Assembly: GCA_916048055.1 (NCBI GenBank)
Contig: CAJZHL010000028.1
Location: 682,001 to 746,000 of the forward strand
Origin: Pedinophyceae sp. YPF-701
Taxonomy: Eukaryota; Chlorophyta; Pedinophyceae
Direction of reading: 5' to 3'
DNA: 64,000 nucleotides
Shown: piece by piece, positions 43,082 to 54,877 of the stretch
How positions within the stretch are numbered: position 1 is the first letter of the stretch
How the letters are laid out: each line of letters starts with the position of its first letter
Made by a program: the position numbers and the translations under genes
Notes under the pieces: model-generated
The model's input: the letters and a program-made list of their open reading frames with translations, nothing else
Database searches by the model: none
What the model was told of the DNA's origin: nothing

Positions 43082-45774
43082 ATGTCCCAGGACGCCCCCC
43101 TCTCCCCGTCATCCCCGCCGGAGGGGTCCATCACCATCCGCGTCCGCAGCAAGGTGCGTTCGCCCACTACTGGCAGCACGCGCAGGCGGTTTGGCCCGTA
43201 TCGCACCCCGTCCGCGGCTGTTCCCGGCCGACAAGCCGCCCGCTGTCCCATCAGGATCGCGGCCGGCGCATGCAGCCGCGTTCGTGCGCGCACGGCGGCG
43301 CCCGACCGCCCGCTCGTGCCGCCACCTCACTGCAGGACAACGGGGAGCTGCACTTCCAGCTGTCGCCCTCGCAGCGCCTGGGCCGCGTATTCGATCGCGT
43401 CTGCACGTACATCGATCCCTACAACAGCCACAACGAGCTCGTCTTCCTCCATGACGGCCAGCGTCTCGACCCCAACATGGTGCGCCCCGGCCCCCGCCGA
43501 CCCGCCCGCCGCCGCCCGGGCGGGCCCTCCCCGGTCTCCCGCCCCGCCACGCCCACCTCCGCTCGAGGCCGCGCGCCGCGCCTCGGAAACTCCGCGCTCC
43601 GGCGCCCACGCGCCCTCCGCCATCGAGCCCTCGCGATCTCCGGCACCCCAGAGTGCGCGCGCGCCGCGGCCCGTCACGGCGCCCCCGGCAGCGCTCGCTC
43701 CCCGCCCCCCGCGCGCGTCACGTCCCTCCCTCCTCGTCCGCGCGACGCAGGCCCCCGCGGACGCCGGTCTGACGGACGGCGACGCCATTGACGCGCTCCC
43801 GCGGCAGTCGGGCGGGCAGGGCCCGCTGCTCCCGCTGGCCGGCGAGCCCGTGACGCTCGAGGTCCTGGTCGACGAGATGGTGTCCTCCCCCTGGGCCTCG
43901 AAGGCCGGCGTGGACGCCGGCATGGCGGCGGGCGTGTGGCGCGCGCTGACGCAGCACATCGAGGCCGCGCTGCACACGGGCCGGAACGTCGCGGTGCCGC
44001 ACCTCGGCTCCTTCGTCGTCGCGAGCGCGATCGACACGCGCTCGGGCCGCGAGGCCGGCTTCGTGCGGCCCTTCTTCGAAATCGTGCTGGGGCGCTTCAG
44101 CGGGGTGCGCATGCGCTGCCTGCGGTACGCGCCGGCGTCGCGCGGCGCCGGCGCGCAGCCGAGCCTCGTGCACATCCAGAAGGAGTCCGGCGTGTCGCGC
44201 AAGCTCGCGTACGAGATCATCCGCGAGCTCGTGCGCCGCATGGGCGCGCACATGAACGCGCGCGCGCGGCCCATCAAGGTGGCGTTCCCGGGCCTGGGCC
44301 ACCTCGTGACGGACGGCCGCATGCAGCTGGCGTTCAAGTTCGAGCGCGCGCTGCTCGAGAGCATCTTGAAGGACAAGGGCGGGGACGCCGAACGCGCCCC
44401 GGAGCCGCTGCCGCCGTCGCGCTTCCCCGAGGGGAGCGTCGAGGGCGCCGTGGATCGCCTGGCGCGGCGCTGCCGCGCCGAGGACACGAGCCGCAGCGGG
44501 ATGGTCGCGCGGATGTCGCTCGAGGCGTGGCTGGACGAGGCGGTGCAGGCGGGATGCGAGGTGCTGGGGTCGCTGCCGAGCTCCACGCTGCTGCGCCTGC
44601 TGCGCGAGGCGACGTACGGCCGGAGCAAGTCCTTCATCGAGTACCGCGCGTTCCTGGAGGCCCTCACGGACGCGCTCGGGGACTACGTCGCCGCACCGCC
44701 GCCGACCGCCAAGGCCGCCGCCGCGCCCAAGCGAGGCAAGGACGCGCACGCGCACGGTCACGGTCACGGGCACGGGCACGGTCCCGCGCCGGCCCAGGCG
44801 GCGTCCTCGGCCGCCGGCCCGCACGGCGGCGACCGCGCATCCATCCCCGACCCCGCGGACTTCGCGCACGTGGAGGAGGAGGTCCTGCCGACCGCGCGCG
44901 GCGCCGGCAAGTCCGTGGTGCGCGGGAGGTCGATCGGCCGCGCGAAGGAGGCCTGGGGCGCCGCGCCGCCTGCCCCGGCCCCGCCGCCGCCCCCGTCCCC
45001 GCGCCGGCGCCCGCGCCCGCGCCCGGCGCGCAGGACGTCCCCACGGACGAGGACCTCGCGGCGTCGGACTCGGAGGTGGTCCCGGGCGCGCCCGACTACC
45101 TGCGGCAGGCGCAGCTCCCACAGACGTGCCGCGCGGCGGAGAAGGGCCACGACGTGACGGAGGAGTGGCAGCCCGGGCGCGGGAGCGACGTGCACATGTC
45201 GGCGGAGTGGCGCCAGGCGCGCGGCCTGTGCGACGCGTTCAACCGCGCGCACTTTGGCCGCCTGTACAACGCCCTCGGGTGGGAGTCGTCCGTGATGAAG
45301 GAGCGCGTGTACCAGGCCGAGGGCCGCTGGGGCAAGATGGGCCGGCAGGCGGCGGTGACCCCGAAGATCGGGCAGGACCCGCTGATGCAGGAGTGGGCCG
45401 AGGAGGCCCGCGAGCGCTTCGTGTTCGACAAGCCGGAGCGCGCGGTGGAGCTGGAGGAGCAGGTCGAGGCGCGGCGGGAGGCCGAGCTGATCGCGCGGCA
45501 GAACTCGCGCGCGATGGCGGTGCAGCGGATCGAGCAGGAGCTGGACGCGGTGACCAAGGAGAAGCTGGCGGCCGCGGAGAAGCGGCGCGAGGCGGTGGCG
45601 CGGATGCGGAGCGGGTGGGACGAGCAGATCCGGGTGCAGCGGGCGCAGCGGGAACAGGCGCGCGCGTCGGAGGGGACGTGGCCGTACATCACACGCGGGA
45701 GCCACGCCAAGGTGGCGCTGCTCGACCAGCCGCGCTACATCCGCCCGCTGCACAAGGCCGCCGCGGGCAAGTGA
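43082..45774 (+). CDS. SUMO-like domain fused to CCDC81-type HU domains and coiled coil
   Basis: Encodes 707 residues from exons 43082-43153, 43336-43479, 43751-44917 and 45034-45774. Residues about 17-94 match SUMO: SITIRVRSKDNGELHFQL, VFDRVCTYID, LVFLHDGQRLDPNM, then DAGLTDGDAIDALPRQSGG. The Gly-Gly is at 93-94 and Gln95 follows. From about 105 the protein has the two HU-like domains of the CCDC81 family (DAGMAAGVWRALTQHIEAAL, NVAVPHLGSFVVA, then GVSRKLAYEIIRELVRRMG and IKVAFPGLGHLVTDG). A His-Gly repeat and acidic linker follow. The C-terminal third is helical and charged (EARREAELIARQNSRAMAV), probably coiled coil. CCDC81 relatives occur in ciliated organisms and sit at centrosomes or basal bodies. 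The Gly-Gly and the HU domains lie in the same exon, so the fusion does not depend on gene modelling. Confidence 0.85.
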
Positions 45775-45961
45775 GCGGGCGCCGTGGCGAGCGAACCGGC
45801 CGCGTGGCTCGTCGCGAAGCCGTGCTTGTGCGGACGGGAGAAGGCAACGGTAGAAATGGAATGGCCGGCGCACATGCCGCATGTAATGTCCCGGCCGAGG
45901 TGGAAGCTTGCGCGTCGTCCAGTGCGCGTCGGTCACGTGCTTCCGGCAGGGCCCGGGCCAC

Positions 45962-46661
45962 CTAGTCCAAAGCGTCGTGTGGTTGGCAGACTGGCGGGCT
46001 CTTCTGCGCCTTGCGGTGCGCCCGCAGCTGCCTGCGCAGATCGCACAGAGCCGCGTCTGCGCCCTTGTCGGCGCTGGGCGGGCGCAGGTCGAGCCCGCGC
46101 CAGTCGAAGGAGCCGCCCCGACAGCAGGTGGTTCGTCTGGGCTGCGGGCCGTCCGGGTCCTCGCGGGACAGCTCGAGCTCGACTGCCTGCACGGCGCCGA
46201 GCGTCATGGCGTCGCCCACGAAGTTCGTCGTCGGGCCGTGCCGCGCGCGCTCGTATCCCAGCGTGTCGACACCTTGAGTTCCGTGAAGGACGATTGCGCC
46301 GCGTTCTGGCGCCTTTGCCACGCTTGCGGGACCCTCTGGATCTGCTTTGCGGTACGGGCCTCCGTGGGCGTCCTTGGTCCACACGGTGGGGTAGAAGTGC
46401 GCCTCGCGGTCGGCCTTGCGACGCTCCTTCGCTAGCTCGCGAGCCTGCAGCCACTGGAAGTGGTCTGGATGAGGTGCTCGACACGTCGACTTGTTGCGTT
46501 TACGTGTCCGGTTCCCGCTCCACGTCGTGAGGCTCGGCCCTGACCTGCTCAGCGAGGCCGTCGAGGACCGTACACTGCGCGGCATCCGAGACATGGATGA
46601 TTTCACGGCCTCCCGCAGCCTCGTCCCTGCCGTCCGTGATGTGATCGATTCGATTCAACAT
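45962..46661 (-). CDS. Hypothetical protein, 202 residues
   Basis: Two exons, 46661-46545 and 46453-45962, join in phase 0 through a GT-AG intron of 91 bases (DGLAEQ to WLQARELAKERRKADRE). The protein is hydrophilic with no signal peptide or membrane segment. The middle block, REAHFYPTVWTKDAHGGPY followed by RKADPEG and NFVGDAMTLGAVQAVELE, looks ordered and could be a conserved module; I do not recognise a family. The clean intron and the absence of low complexity argue for a real gene. It is convergent with the SUMO-HU gene, 187 bases from its stop. Confidence 0.55.
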
Positions 46662-46982
46662 GAAGCGCTTCGCGCAGAAATCGCGAGTGCGAGCTTCAGC
46701 GGGCCGCGCTACCAACTCAAGTCATAGATATCGAGGCTGGCCGCACTGCTCGCGTAGATTCTCAACGGGGTTGACACGTGCGCCCTGACTCGCAGAATTT
46801 CTATCAGGACGACAGACACCGCCCAACCAGCCGAGCCGAGCGCGGACGCACGTCCAACCGCTCCTTGAGAGTCCCTTGTTCCTGACTCAAACCCCCCCCG
46901 GGCGCACAAGCTCAACTAAGCACCCCTGCCGCGTCGGCGCTAACTTGAATCACACGACCGCGCACCGTTTCCGCCGCGCCCC
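46662..46982. other. Intergenic, nothing recognised
   Basis: The 321 bases between two minus-strand genes. They should hold the LCB2 3' end and the promoter of the hypothetical gene. Confidence 0.5.
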
Positions 46983-49465
46983 CTACTCCTCCATCGCGGC
47001 CAGGCGCTCCCACTCCGGCATCTGCTTCCGGTACCTCTCCGGCACGGGCAGCGGGCTCGCCTTGCGGTACTTGAGCATCAGCAGGTCCGTCACCTCGTCG
47101 ATGCACTGGATCGCGTACCGCAGGTCCTCGAGCGTGTGCCCCGCGGAGATGCACAGCCGCGCGCGCGCGCCCATCAGCGGTGTGGCCGGGAAGCCCACCA
47201 CGACGCACGCCACGTTCCGCTCGAGCATCAGCCGCGAGAACGTCGGGATCTTGCCCCCGCTGATGATCATGATCGGGATCACCGCCGAGTCCCAGTCCCC
47301 CAGCACGTCCAACCCCATGTCCATCATCTTGACGCGACACCAGTTCGACATCGCGTGCAACCGGCGGATCTTCCGCACGCCGCGCTCCGTGCCGTCGCGC
47401 CCCATGATCAGCTTGAGCGCCGACAGCGCCTGCTCGGCCGCCGCCGGGGCCATGCTGGCCGCCGCCAGCGTCCCAGGGCTCGAGAGGCGGATGCCGCGGA
47501 TGACGTCGCGGTCGCCGGCGATGTAGCCGCCGCAGGACCCAAACGACTTGGTATACGTTCCCTGCGCGCGCAACGCCGCGGCCGAGCGCGTGAGCGGGCG
47601 CGCCAGCGCGTGGTGGTACACTGCACGCACAGCGCGGCGACGGCCGGGGGGGGCGCACCATCAGAATGTCCACGTCCTCCATGTCGACCCCCGCGGCCTC
47701 GCACAAGCCGCGGCCCGTCGCGCCCATGGCCCCGATCGAGTGCGCCTCGTCCAGGAACAGGTACGCGCCGTACTTCTTTTTGATGCGTACCGCCTCGCGC
47801 AGGAACGTCGTCTCCCCCTCCATGCTGCACACACCTCGCACGCACGCGCGGACGTCAGCTCCCGGCGCCGCACGCGCTCACGCGCAGTGCGCAGGCGTCC
47901 ACGGAAGGCCGCAGCCCCTGTCTGCGGGAGGAGCGTTCGCACCTGTAGATGCCCTCGACGACGATGAGCACGTTCTTCCATGGGCGGTGCGTCCGGGGCT
48001 GTCCGTCCGCGATGGCCCAGCGCAGGATGCTCTCCAGGGACTCGGCGTCGTTGTGCTGGAAGATGCGCGTGGTGGCGCCCGAGGACCGCAGGCCCGCCAC
48101 GATCGACAGGTGGTTCAAGGAGTCGCTCAGGACCAGGCTGCCCTTACCGCACAGCGTAGGGAGCACCGTCGAGTTGGTCGCGAAGCCCATGCCGAACACC
48201 ACGGCGGCCTCCTTGCGCAGGAACTCCGCGGTGCTCGTCTGCGGGGGGCCGGGGAGGACGCGGGCTCGAAACGCGTCAGAGCGCGACCACGGCGTCGGAC
48301 ACACCTCCCAGAGCGCACACGCTCCGCGCTTGCCGCGTCAGGCACGCGAGCGCATGTGTGGTGAGCCTGGCAACATGTGGCGACGTGTCGTGGCGAGCAT
48401 GGCGCACCTCGAGCTCTCGGACGACGGGCGTGGAGCCGGCCTCGAGGGACGGCGAGCACGCGCTGGCGCCGTACTGCATGAGCGTCTCCACGACGCGCGG
48501 CGTGCAGTACGCGTCCTGGTTGGCAAAGCCCAGGTAGTTGTAGCTGGCGAGGTTGAGACAGAACCTGCGACGCACGCGGGAGCGCAGGGGCGCGTGGGGC
48601 GACCGCGCGGTGCGGGGCGGCGCGCGGTGCGCGTGCGGGGTGGTTGCGGGCCCGTACTTGGTCTCCTTGGTGGGGGCCATGTACGTCTCGCCGGACGGGG
48701 CCTTAGTCGGCTTGCGGAGCATGACTTGCGTCCAGCCGTCCGGTGCGCTGCAGTGACGGGGAGCAGGGCGCGGTTGCTGCGTGTGTTGGCGCGGGCGAGG
48801 CGGCAGGAGGGCTGCGGGGAGCACCGCGTGCGTGGCGCGGTGAGGCGCGCGGGGGGCGCGAGCTCGCGGCCGGGGGACGCGAACCTGCAGATGGGTCTGT
48901 TGAAGCAGTCCTGGATGCGGCGGTAGAAGCGGCGCGTGTAGAAGGATTCGAAGTCCGAGAAGAGCGGCGCCATGCCCTTTGCGTCCACGCGGCTCTTCTG
49001 GCCGCCGCGCAGCACCAGGTTCAGGAACCTGCAGGAAGCACGCGAACAGAGGCGCCAGGTTCGCGCAGGGCGCAGGTCCAGCTGCGACGCAGCGCGCCGC
49101 GGTCCCGAGCCGCGCTCTGCCAGCGCCGAGCGTCTCAAACGCGCCCGGCACGCCGGGCGGGGACGCAGCCGGGCACCACGGCGCCTCAGTGCGCGTGCGC
49201 GGCGACGTCGCACTGCCAGACGCGGTGAGCAGGCCTCGTGCGGCCCGGAGCGGCCTCGCGCGGGGCGCGGTGCGTGGCGAGCTGCCGGAGCGTACTTGCG
49301 GAAGATGTCGCGCATGCGCCCGATGATGAGCAGCATGAACGCCCCGAACAGGATGGCGATGGTCTCCGCGTAGCTCAGGCCGCCCGCGCCGTGCTCCAGG
49401 CTGAACGCATTGGCCTTCTTCACGGCCGCCCCAGCCTTTCCGCTGGGGGCCTTGCCCTTCGCCAT
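46983..49465 (-). CDS. LCB2: Serine palmitoyltransferase catalytic subunit (LCB2/SPTLC2)
   Basis: Condenses serine with palmitoyl-CoA to start sphingolipid synthesis at the ER, as a partner of LCB1. Seven exons join in phase: 49465-49296, 49028-48885, 48747-48658, 48564-48418 region ending 48408, 48238-47943, 47824-47659 and 47561-46983, giving 533 residues. A membrane helix lies near 31-53 ([17 protein letters not shown]). Family blocks are [71 protein letters not shown] and [16 protein letters not shown]. The PLP lysine is Lys346 in [16 protein letters not shown]; this Lys separates it from LCB1, which lacks it. Length is slightly above plant LCB2 (about 490). Confidence 0.95.
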
Positions 49466-50091
49466 CGTGCCGTGCCCTCGCGACGTCGGCCTGCCGAGCT
49501 CGCACGGCCGCCACGCTTCCGAGAGGTGCGTGGGGAGGCGCGTCGGGCGAGGTGTCGAGGCGTGGGGCGCCGCCGGGCGCTGTCGTCCGCGCTCAAGTCA
49601 TACCGCCCGAGTGAGCTGGCAGGCAGCGGCCGCGCGACACGGGGGCGCCCGTTCGGCGGCGGGGGGCACAACCTGTCGTGCCGAACAGGAAACGGCCGTC
49701 TCCGAGCTGGCAGCGCGCGGGCGCGGCCGGTAGACGCAGCTGGAGGGGCAGTGGCGAGGACGCGCGGGCGCACGGCGGCGCCTCCTTCCTTCGCGCTAAC
49801 GGCTCGCGTGTCACGAAGACCTTGCTGTGGTGCTGAAAACGTTGGCGTTTGCGTGGCGGACGGCGGTGCTGGCGCAAGTGTGGTGTGGCAGACATTGCCA
49901 CCGGAAACGCCGCTTGCGACGCGTGGGCCTGCGGGTGCCCCGGTCGGCCTGACTGTGCTGTTCGTCGTTCCTCGGGCGGCTGCTTGTCCGGCGCGCGCGG
50001 CGGGCTGCGCGAACGGGGCCTCTGCGTGGCACGAGGCAGCGATTCTGCACCAACACGGCACGAGCCGTGCGGGTCGTCGGAATCGCACAAC
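49466..50091. promoter_or_regulatory. Divergent region between LCB2 and TFIIS-M/SPOC genes
   Basis: The 626 bases separating two start codons that face apart. Likely both promoters and leaders. No named element supported. Confidence 0.4.
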
Positions 50092-53000
50092 ATGGCGTCT
50101 GGCGTGAGGCAGTCCAAGCGCAGTAGGCGCGCGCCTGCCCTGTTCAGAGATCATGTTGGGGAGGAAGGGGCCGGACTGCCCAAGAGACAGAGAGTAGCCG
50201 CTGGCCCGGAGTTCATCAGTCGGCAGGACCTGATTGAATGCGAGGACAAAGTTCTCGAGGTATGCATTCGTTCGTGGCCGCGGAGACGGGCGCGAATGCG
50301 TGCTGCGGGACGTGACATGGCGCAGCGCGTGGGCTGCTCCTGTAGTGGCGCGGGACGGGCTTGCGCGGCCGATTCCGGGGAGCCGGCAGCGTGCCTGCAC
50401 CGAGATTGGCATCCTGTCTGAGACGTCGCACTTCAAACCGCGCAACTCGACCGCTTCGCGCAAGCCTGATGCGACCGCGTGAGCACTCGTGTGCCGTTGC
50501 GTCTATATGGCGTCGCCACCAGCTTGTCGCACGGGGACACCACGCTGAGTTTTTGTGGCGCATCTCTGCGCTGGCTGCGCGTTCGTTCTGCGCCTGGGCC
50601 GTCTGTGGTGCCCCGTTCCCCAGCTGCTCTTCGTTGCCGCTCCGGCGTCCACGCGCCGCTTTCCTTCAGTGGCGACCGGCATTCGTCAAGCAACCTCCTC
50701 TGAGCAAGGCCCCCTCGGGCTCCAAATGGCCTGCAGCCCCGCACGAGGGGTGGTGGCTCGTAGCATGATGCACTTGTAGCCGCGCTCGCGGCGCGATTCT
50801 GCGGCGTATTAGGGCTCGTTCCGACCACGTCTCGACCACTGCGGCCAGCGAGCAGCTGTTTCCGTGATCGGGGGCGCTCGTTCGCGCTCGGAGACGCTGC
50901 GGCGCGCGAAAGCCGGTAGGCCACGCGACACAGAATGTGCCCCGGAAACCGACCGGACCCCCCGCGAACGCCGCGGTTTTCCGCAGGTCGAGTGTCTCAG
51001 GGACGGCAAGTGGAAGGTCGCGTTCATCGAAGCGCTGAACCGCGGGGACCTCACGGTGCGTTCCGCGTCGCGACGCACACCATTGCAGCGGCCCCACGTC
51101 CGCACCGCAGCCACGCCCTCCCGCTCCTGCTTTCACGCCTTGCGCTGCGGCCGGCCCCGCCCACGCCCTCACGGTGCGCGGTCGCGGCCGCCACGCGCCG
51201 CAGGGTCGCATTTGGAACACCAACCCATTCCCGCCCAGCGACGACGAAGACAGCGACGACGAACCGGAGGAGGTGCCGGAGAAGGAGAACCTCGACGTCC
51301 TGGCGGACAATCTGCAGCTCCGGTGGCCAGAACACAAGCGCAAGGCTCAGGTGCGACCAGCGTGGCTGCGGCGCACACACGGGTCCGCGTGCGTCGGCCC
51401 GCGCGCACCCCGCCCGTGCACTGCGAATGTTTTCCCACGCATGCCGTTCTCGCACCGCGCCCCGCGACGTGACGCGTGCCCCCCCCCTCCTCCCCCCCCT
51501 GCCGTCTCACAGGAGCAGGCACGTGCCAGGCGAGCAGCGGCCGAGGCGGAGGATGCGAAGCTCGCGGCGGGGATCGACGCCGGCGACGAGGAGGAGGGCG
51601 GCGGGGACGCTGGCGAGATGGACGACAGCGACGACGAGGACGTGAAAGTTGACGAGGGCGCGCTGGGCAAGGTGCGCCAGAGGGCGCCGTCGAAGCGGCA
51701 GGCGCAGCGCAGGTCGGGCGGGGCGGCCGCGCAGGAGGTGGACGAGGGCGAGAGCAGCGAGTCGGAGTCGAGCTCTGACTCGGAGTCCGACTCGGAGGAC
51801 GACACCCCCCTGGGGGCGTTGCAGCAGCGCAAAGACGGCGAGGGCGAGCCGCAAGGGCCGCGCAAGGCGAACCGGGCGGTGCAGGCCGCGGAGAAGCTCG
51901 CGAAGGTACAGAAGGTCGTCAAGGTGCGTGCGCCGCATCGTCGCAGCGAACCCTGGCCCGCCACGCATGCGCAGCATCCGACTCGACCGCGCACACCACC
52001 GACGCACCGGAGCAGCGGTCACGTGCCCCACCGGCGTCCCGTGAGTGCGCTGCAGGCTCAGAAGAAGGCCCCGCAGGCGAAGCGGCCCGCGCCGGCGCCA
52101 CCGCGCGTCGTCAAGGCCGCACCGGCGCCGACCAAGTCCCCCAAGAGTGGCACGGCGGCGACCGCGGAGAGCATTCGCCAGAAGCTGTGCGCGAAGTTCG
52201 AGGAGGCGCTCGCCGTGGGTGTCGCGGAGGTGAACAAGGACGGCACGGAGGGGAAGATCCCCGCGGGAGCCATCACCGCCAAGCGCGCGGCGGAGGACAT
52301 CGAGAAGGCCCTGCGCGCCAAGCACGGCGAGGTCAACAACGCGTACCAGCAGCACTTCCGCTCCCTGCTCGGCGCGCTCAAGGACAAGGAGAACCGGAGG
52401 CTGCGGGCGCGCGTGCTCCTGGGGGAGGTCAGCGCAGAGAGGTTGTGCAAGATGGAGACGGCGGAGCTGCTGTCGGAGGAGCAAGCGGAGGCCACGCGGG
52501 CGAAGCTCGCCGAGCTCGAGCGACAGCGGTACCTCGCAGGTGCGCCGGCCCGGGGCAGGCCTGGCACGCGACAACATAGAACATGACGTAGAACTTCCTG
52601 CCGCGAGCACGAAGACGGAGATGCTGAAGTGCGCCCGCGTGGTTTCGTACTGCAGGAGATGACCTGCGCCGTCTGCTGCCGGGCGTTGCGGCGGGGCTGC
52701 GGGACGAGGAGCAGCGGCGCGGGGCGCGCAAAGGGGCGCGCGGCGAGGCGCCGGCGCACGGGGACGAGGCAGCTCCGGAGGCGGACGGGATGGCCGACCC
52801 GCGCGGGTCCGGCGGCGAAGGGCCCCTGAGCCCGCGCGACTCGTGGAGGGGCGCGGACGGCCACGCGCCGGGTGACAGTGCGCGCGCGAGCAAGGGGGAG
52901 CACGAGGAGGCGAACACGCCGACGGCGATGAAGGAGACGGTGTTCTCGGCGGGTATCGACTGGGCGACGATCGCGGCCGAGAGGAGCAAGGCGGGCGACG

Positions 53001-54877
53001 GCGCACAGCCGGTGGAGATGACGGGCAACTCGCCGTCACCGGTGCGCGTGCAGACGCCCGACTACGACCCTGCGGCGGACCTGGACGACGATGACGACAT
53101 TGGTCAGGACAAGCAGGAGGCGGAGGAGCAGCGTGGGCGTGCAGCGCAGGCGGCAGCGCCACCGCCACGGTCGGCGAAGCCCGCGGCGGCAAAGCGAGTC
53201 GAGAAGCCAGTGACGGACGGGCCTGACCTGACGAAGCTGTTCCTGGACGGGACGCACGCCGGGAGGACGCGCACCTGGACCGGCGAGGTCGCCTTCAAGC
53301 GAGTGATGGAGGTGAGGGTTGCGACCAGGAGGCGGGACCCGTCGCTGGCTGCTCGAGCGCTGCTTGCCGCCTGGTGCGTCGCTAACAATGCCGTTGTCGC
53401 CCGGTCTGATCGCGCTCGCAGGGTACGAACTTCACAGTCAGCGTCCGGGAGCTGTCGGGCAAGGGCCCCTTGTCAGGGATGCTACACCCCCCCAACCGCC
53501 TCCTGACCTTCCAGACCGACCGCGTCCCACTGCCGAAGCTCGAGAAATACCTCACCGACCTCCTGCACTCGCGCACGCGCACTGTGACAATCGGGGCCGT
53601 GTCGGCGCGGGCCGCAACCGGCGTCTCCGACGAGGACGCGCCGCAGTTGCTGCACGATGCAATCACGGAGCTCGCAGACGGCGGGAATTCGGCGTTCAAC
53701 GAGCCCCGCCCCACCGTCGAGGCGTATCTGATTCCCCCGGGGCGCGTCGCGTCGCTGTTGCTCCGCAACGCCAAGGCCGCGGCCCGCACGAGCGAGGCCC
53801 TCCTGCCCGACATCGACATCCCGGAAGATCTCCCCGCCAACGAAATGCTGGCCGTCGTCGTGCACCGCAAGGACACGGAGCCCCCGCCGTCCTGGGCGGC
53901 CGCGGAGCGCGGCGGTGACGGCCCGGAAGGCGCGACCGCCAAGCCTGCTGGTGCGGCTGTCGTGGACCCGCGCGCGTCGCGGCGTCAGGACCCGCGCGCT
54001 GCCCAGCATGCGGCGGCGCGGCCGGCGACGCCCCGCGGCGCCGAGCGCGCCGCCGCGGCGCCCGCAGCACGCGCCTGGGCCGCTGCCCTCGCCGACGCCG
54101 CCAGTCAACCTCGCTGGCTTGGACCTGCACAGCATCCTCGCGGCGGCGAAGGGGACGGCGCGACCGGACGCAGGAGGACCTCCGCCGCCCGCACGGAACG
54201 GCGGCGGCCCCGTCGATCCACGCGAGCGGCCGCCCGCCCGGCCCCGCTGGGACCCCCCTGCATGGCAACCCCCCACCGGACCCCCCCCGGGAGCGTCGCC
54301 GACCCGGCCCTCAATGGGCGCCCGCCCCGGTCCGGGCCCGGGGCCCGGGCCGCGTGGTCCGCCTGCGTCGGTCGGGAGGCTCGATGAGAAGGCGCTGGGT
54401 GATCTGACTGCTGAGCTTGGGCTCGCAAGCTCGGCCGACCGCCTGGGAGCGCCTCCGCGGATGGAGATGCAGCGGCCGCCGCCCGGGCGCGGTCCGCCCC
54501 CCGCGGACCGTGGTCCTCCCCGGGACTGGTCGATGCCGCCGGGCGGGCCGGGGCTGCGCGGCCGCGGCCCCGGGCGGGATGGCCCGCCGCCGTGGGGCGC
54601 TGAGCGTGGAGGGCGGGGCATGGGAGGGCGGGTGCCGATGCGTCCTCCGATGGACAGGGGTGTGGGGCCTCCGCCGATGCGGGGTCACGGCGGGCCACCG
54701 CTGCCGCCGCCCCCTGGCAGCAACGGACGGCTGCGGTTCGACCTGCGGGACGGCCCCGGGCCGATGGATCACTCTGCAGACTTCAGGGGCGAGCGAAACA
54801 TGATGGACGGTCGGGGGGGGCGCTTCGGGGGCCGGGGGGGTCGCTTTGAGGACCGGGGACGTGGGCGCTACAGATGA
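50092..54877 (+). CDS. TFIIS central domain/SPOC domain transcription-associated protein
   Basis: A nuclear protein of 1094 residues, in the group with BYE1, PHF3, DIDO and plant SPOC/TFIIS proteins that bind RNA polymerase II. Exons are 50092-50259, 50987-51055, 51204-51350, 51513-51923, 52056-52539, 52656-53311, 53422-53961 and 54068-54877. The N-terminus is basic (RQSKRSRR), then a short block (VECLRDGKWKVAFIEAL) that may be Tudor-like. Acidic Ser/Asp runs come next (about 210-245). The TFIIS-M domain (about 310-425) reads SIRQKLCAKFEEAL, DIEKAL, FRSLLGALKDKENRRLR and METAELLSEE. The SPOC domain (about 625-800) shows WTGEVAF, TVSVRELSG, LEKYLTDLL and MLAVVVHRK. The tail is Pro/Gly-rich and ends in RGG repeats. 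No PHD finger is visible. The last intron (53962-54067) is inferred from a required frame change. Confidence 0.85.

Noticed and set aside
44750-44790. Metal-binding histidine site in the SUMO-HU protein
   Set aside because: The His-Gly run is a simple sequence expansion in a disordered linker; no metal-binding fold surrounds it.
46983-49465. Serine palmitoyltransferase subunit 1 (LCB1) or another alpha-oxoamine synthase
   Set aside because: The PLP-binding lysine (GTYTKSFG) and the N-terminal membrane region match LCB2, not LCB1.
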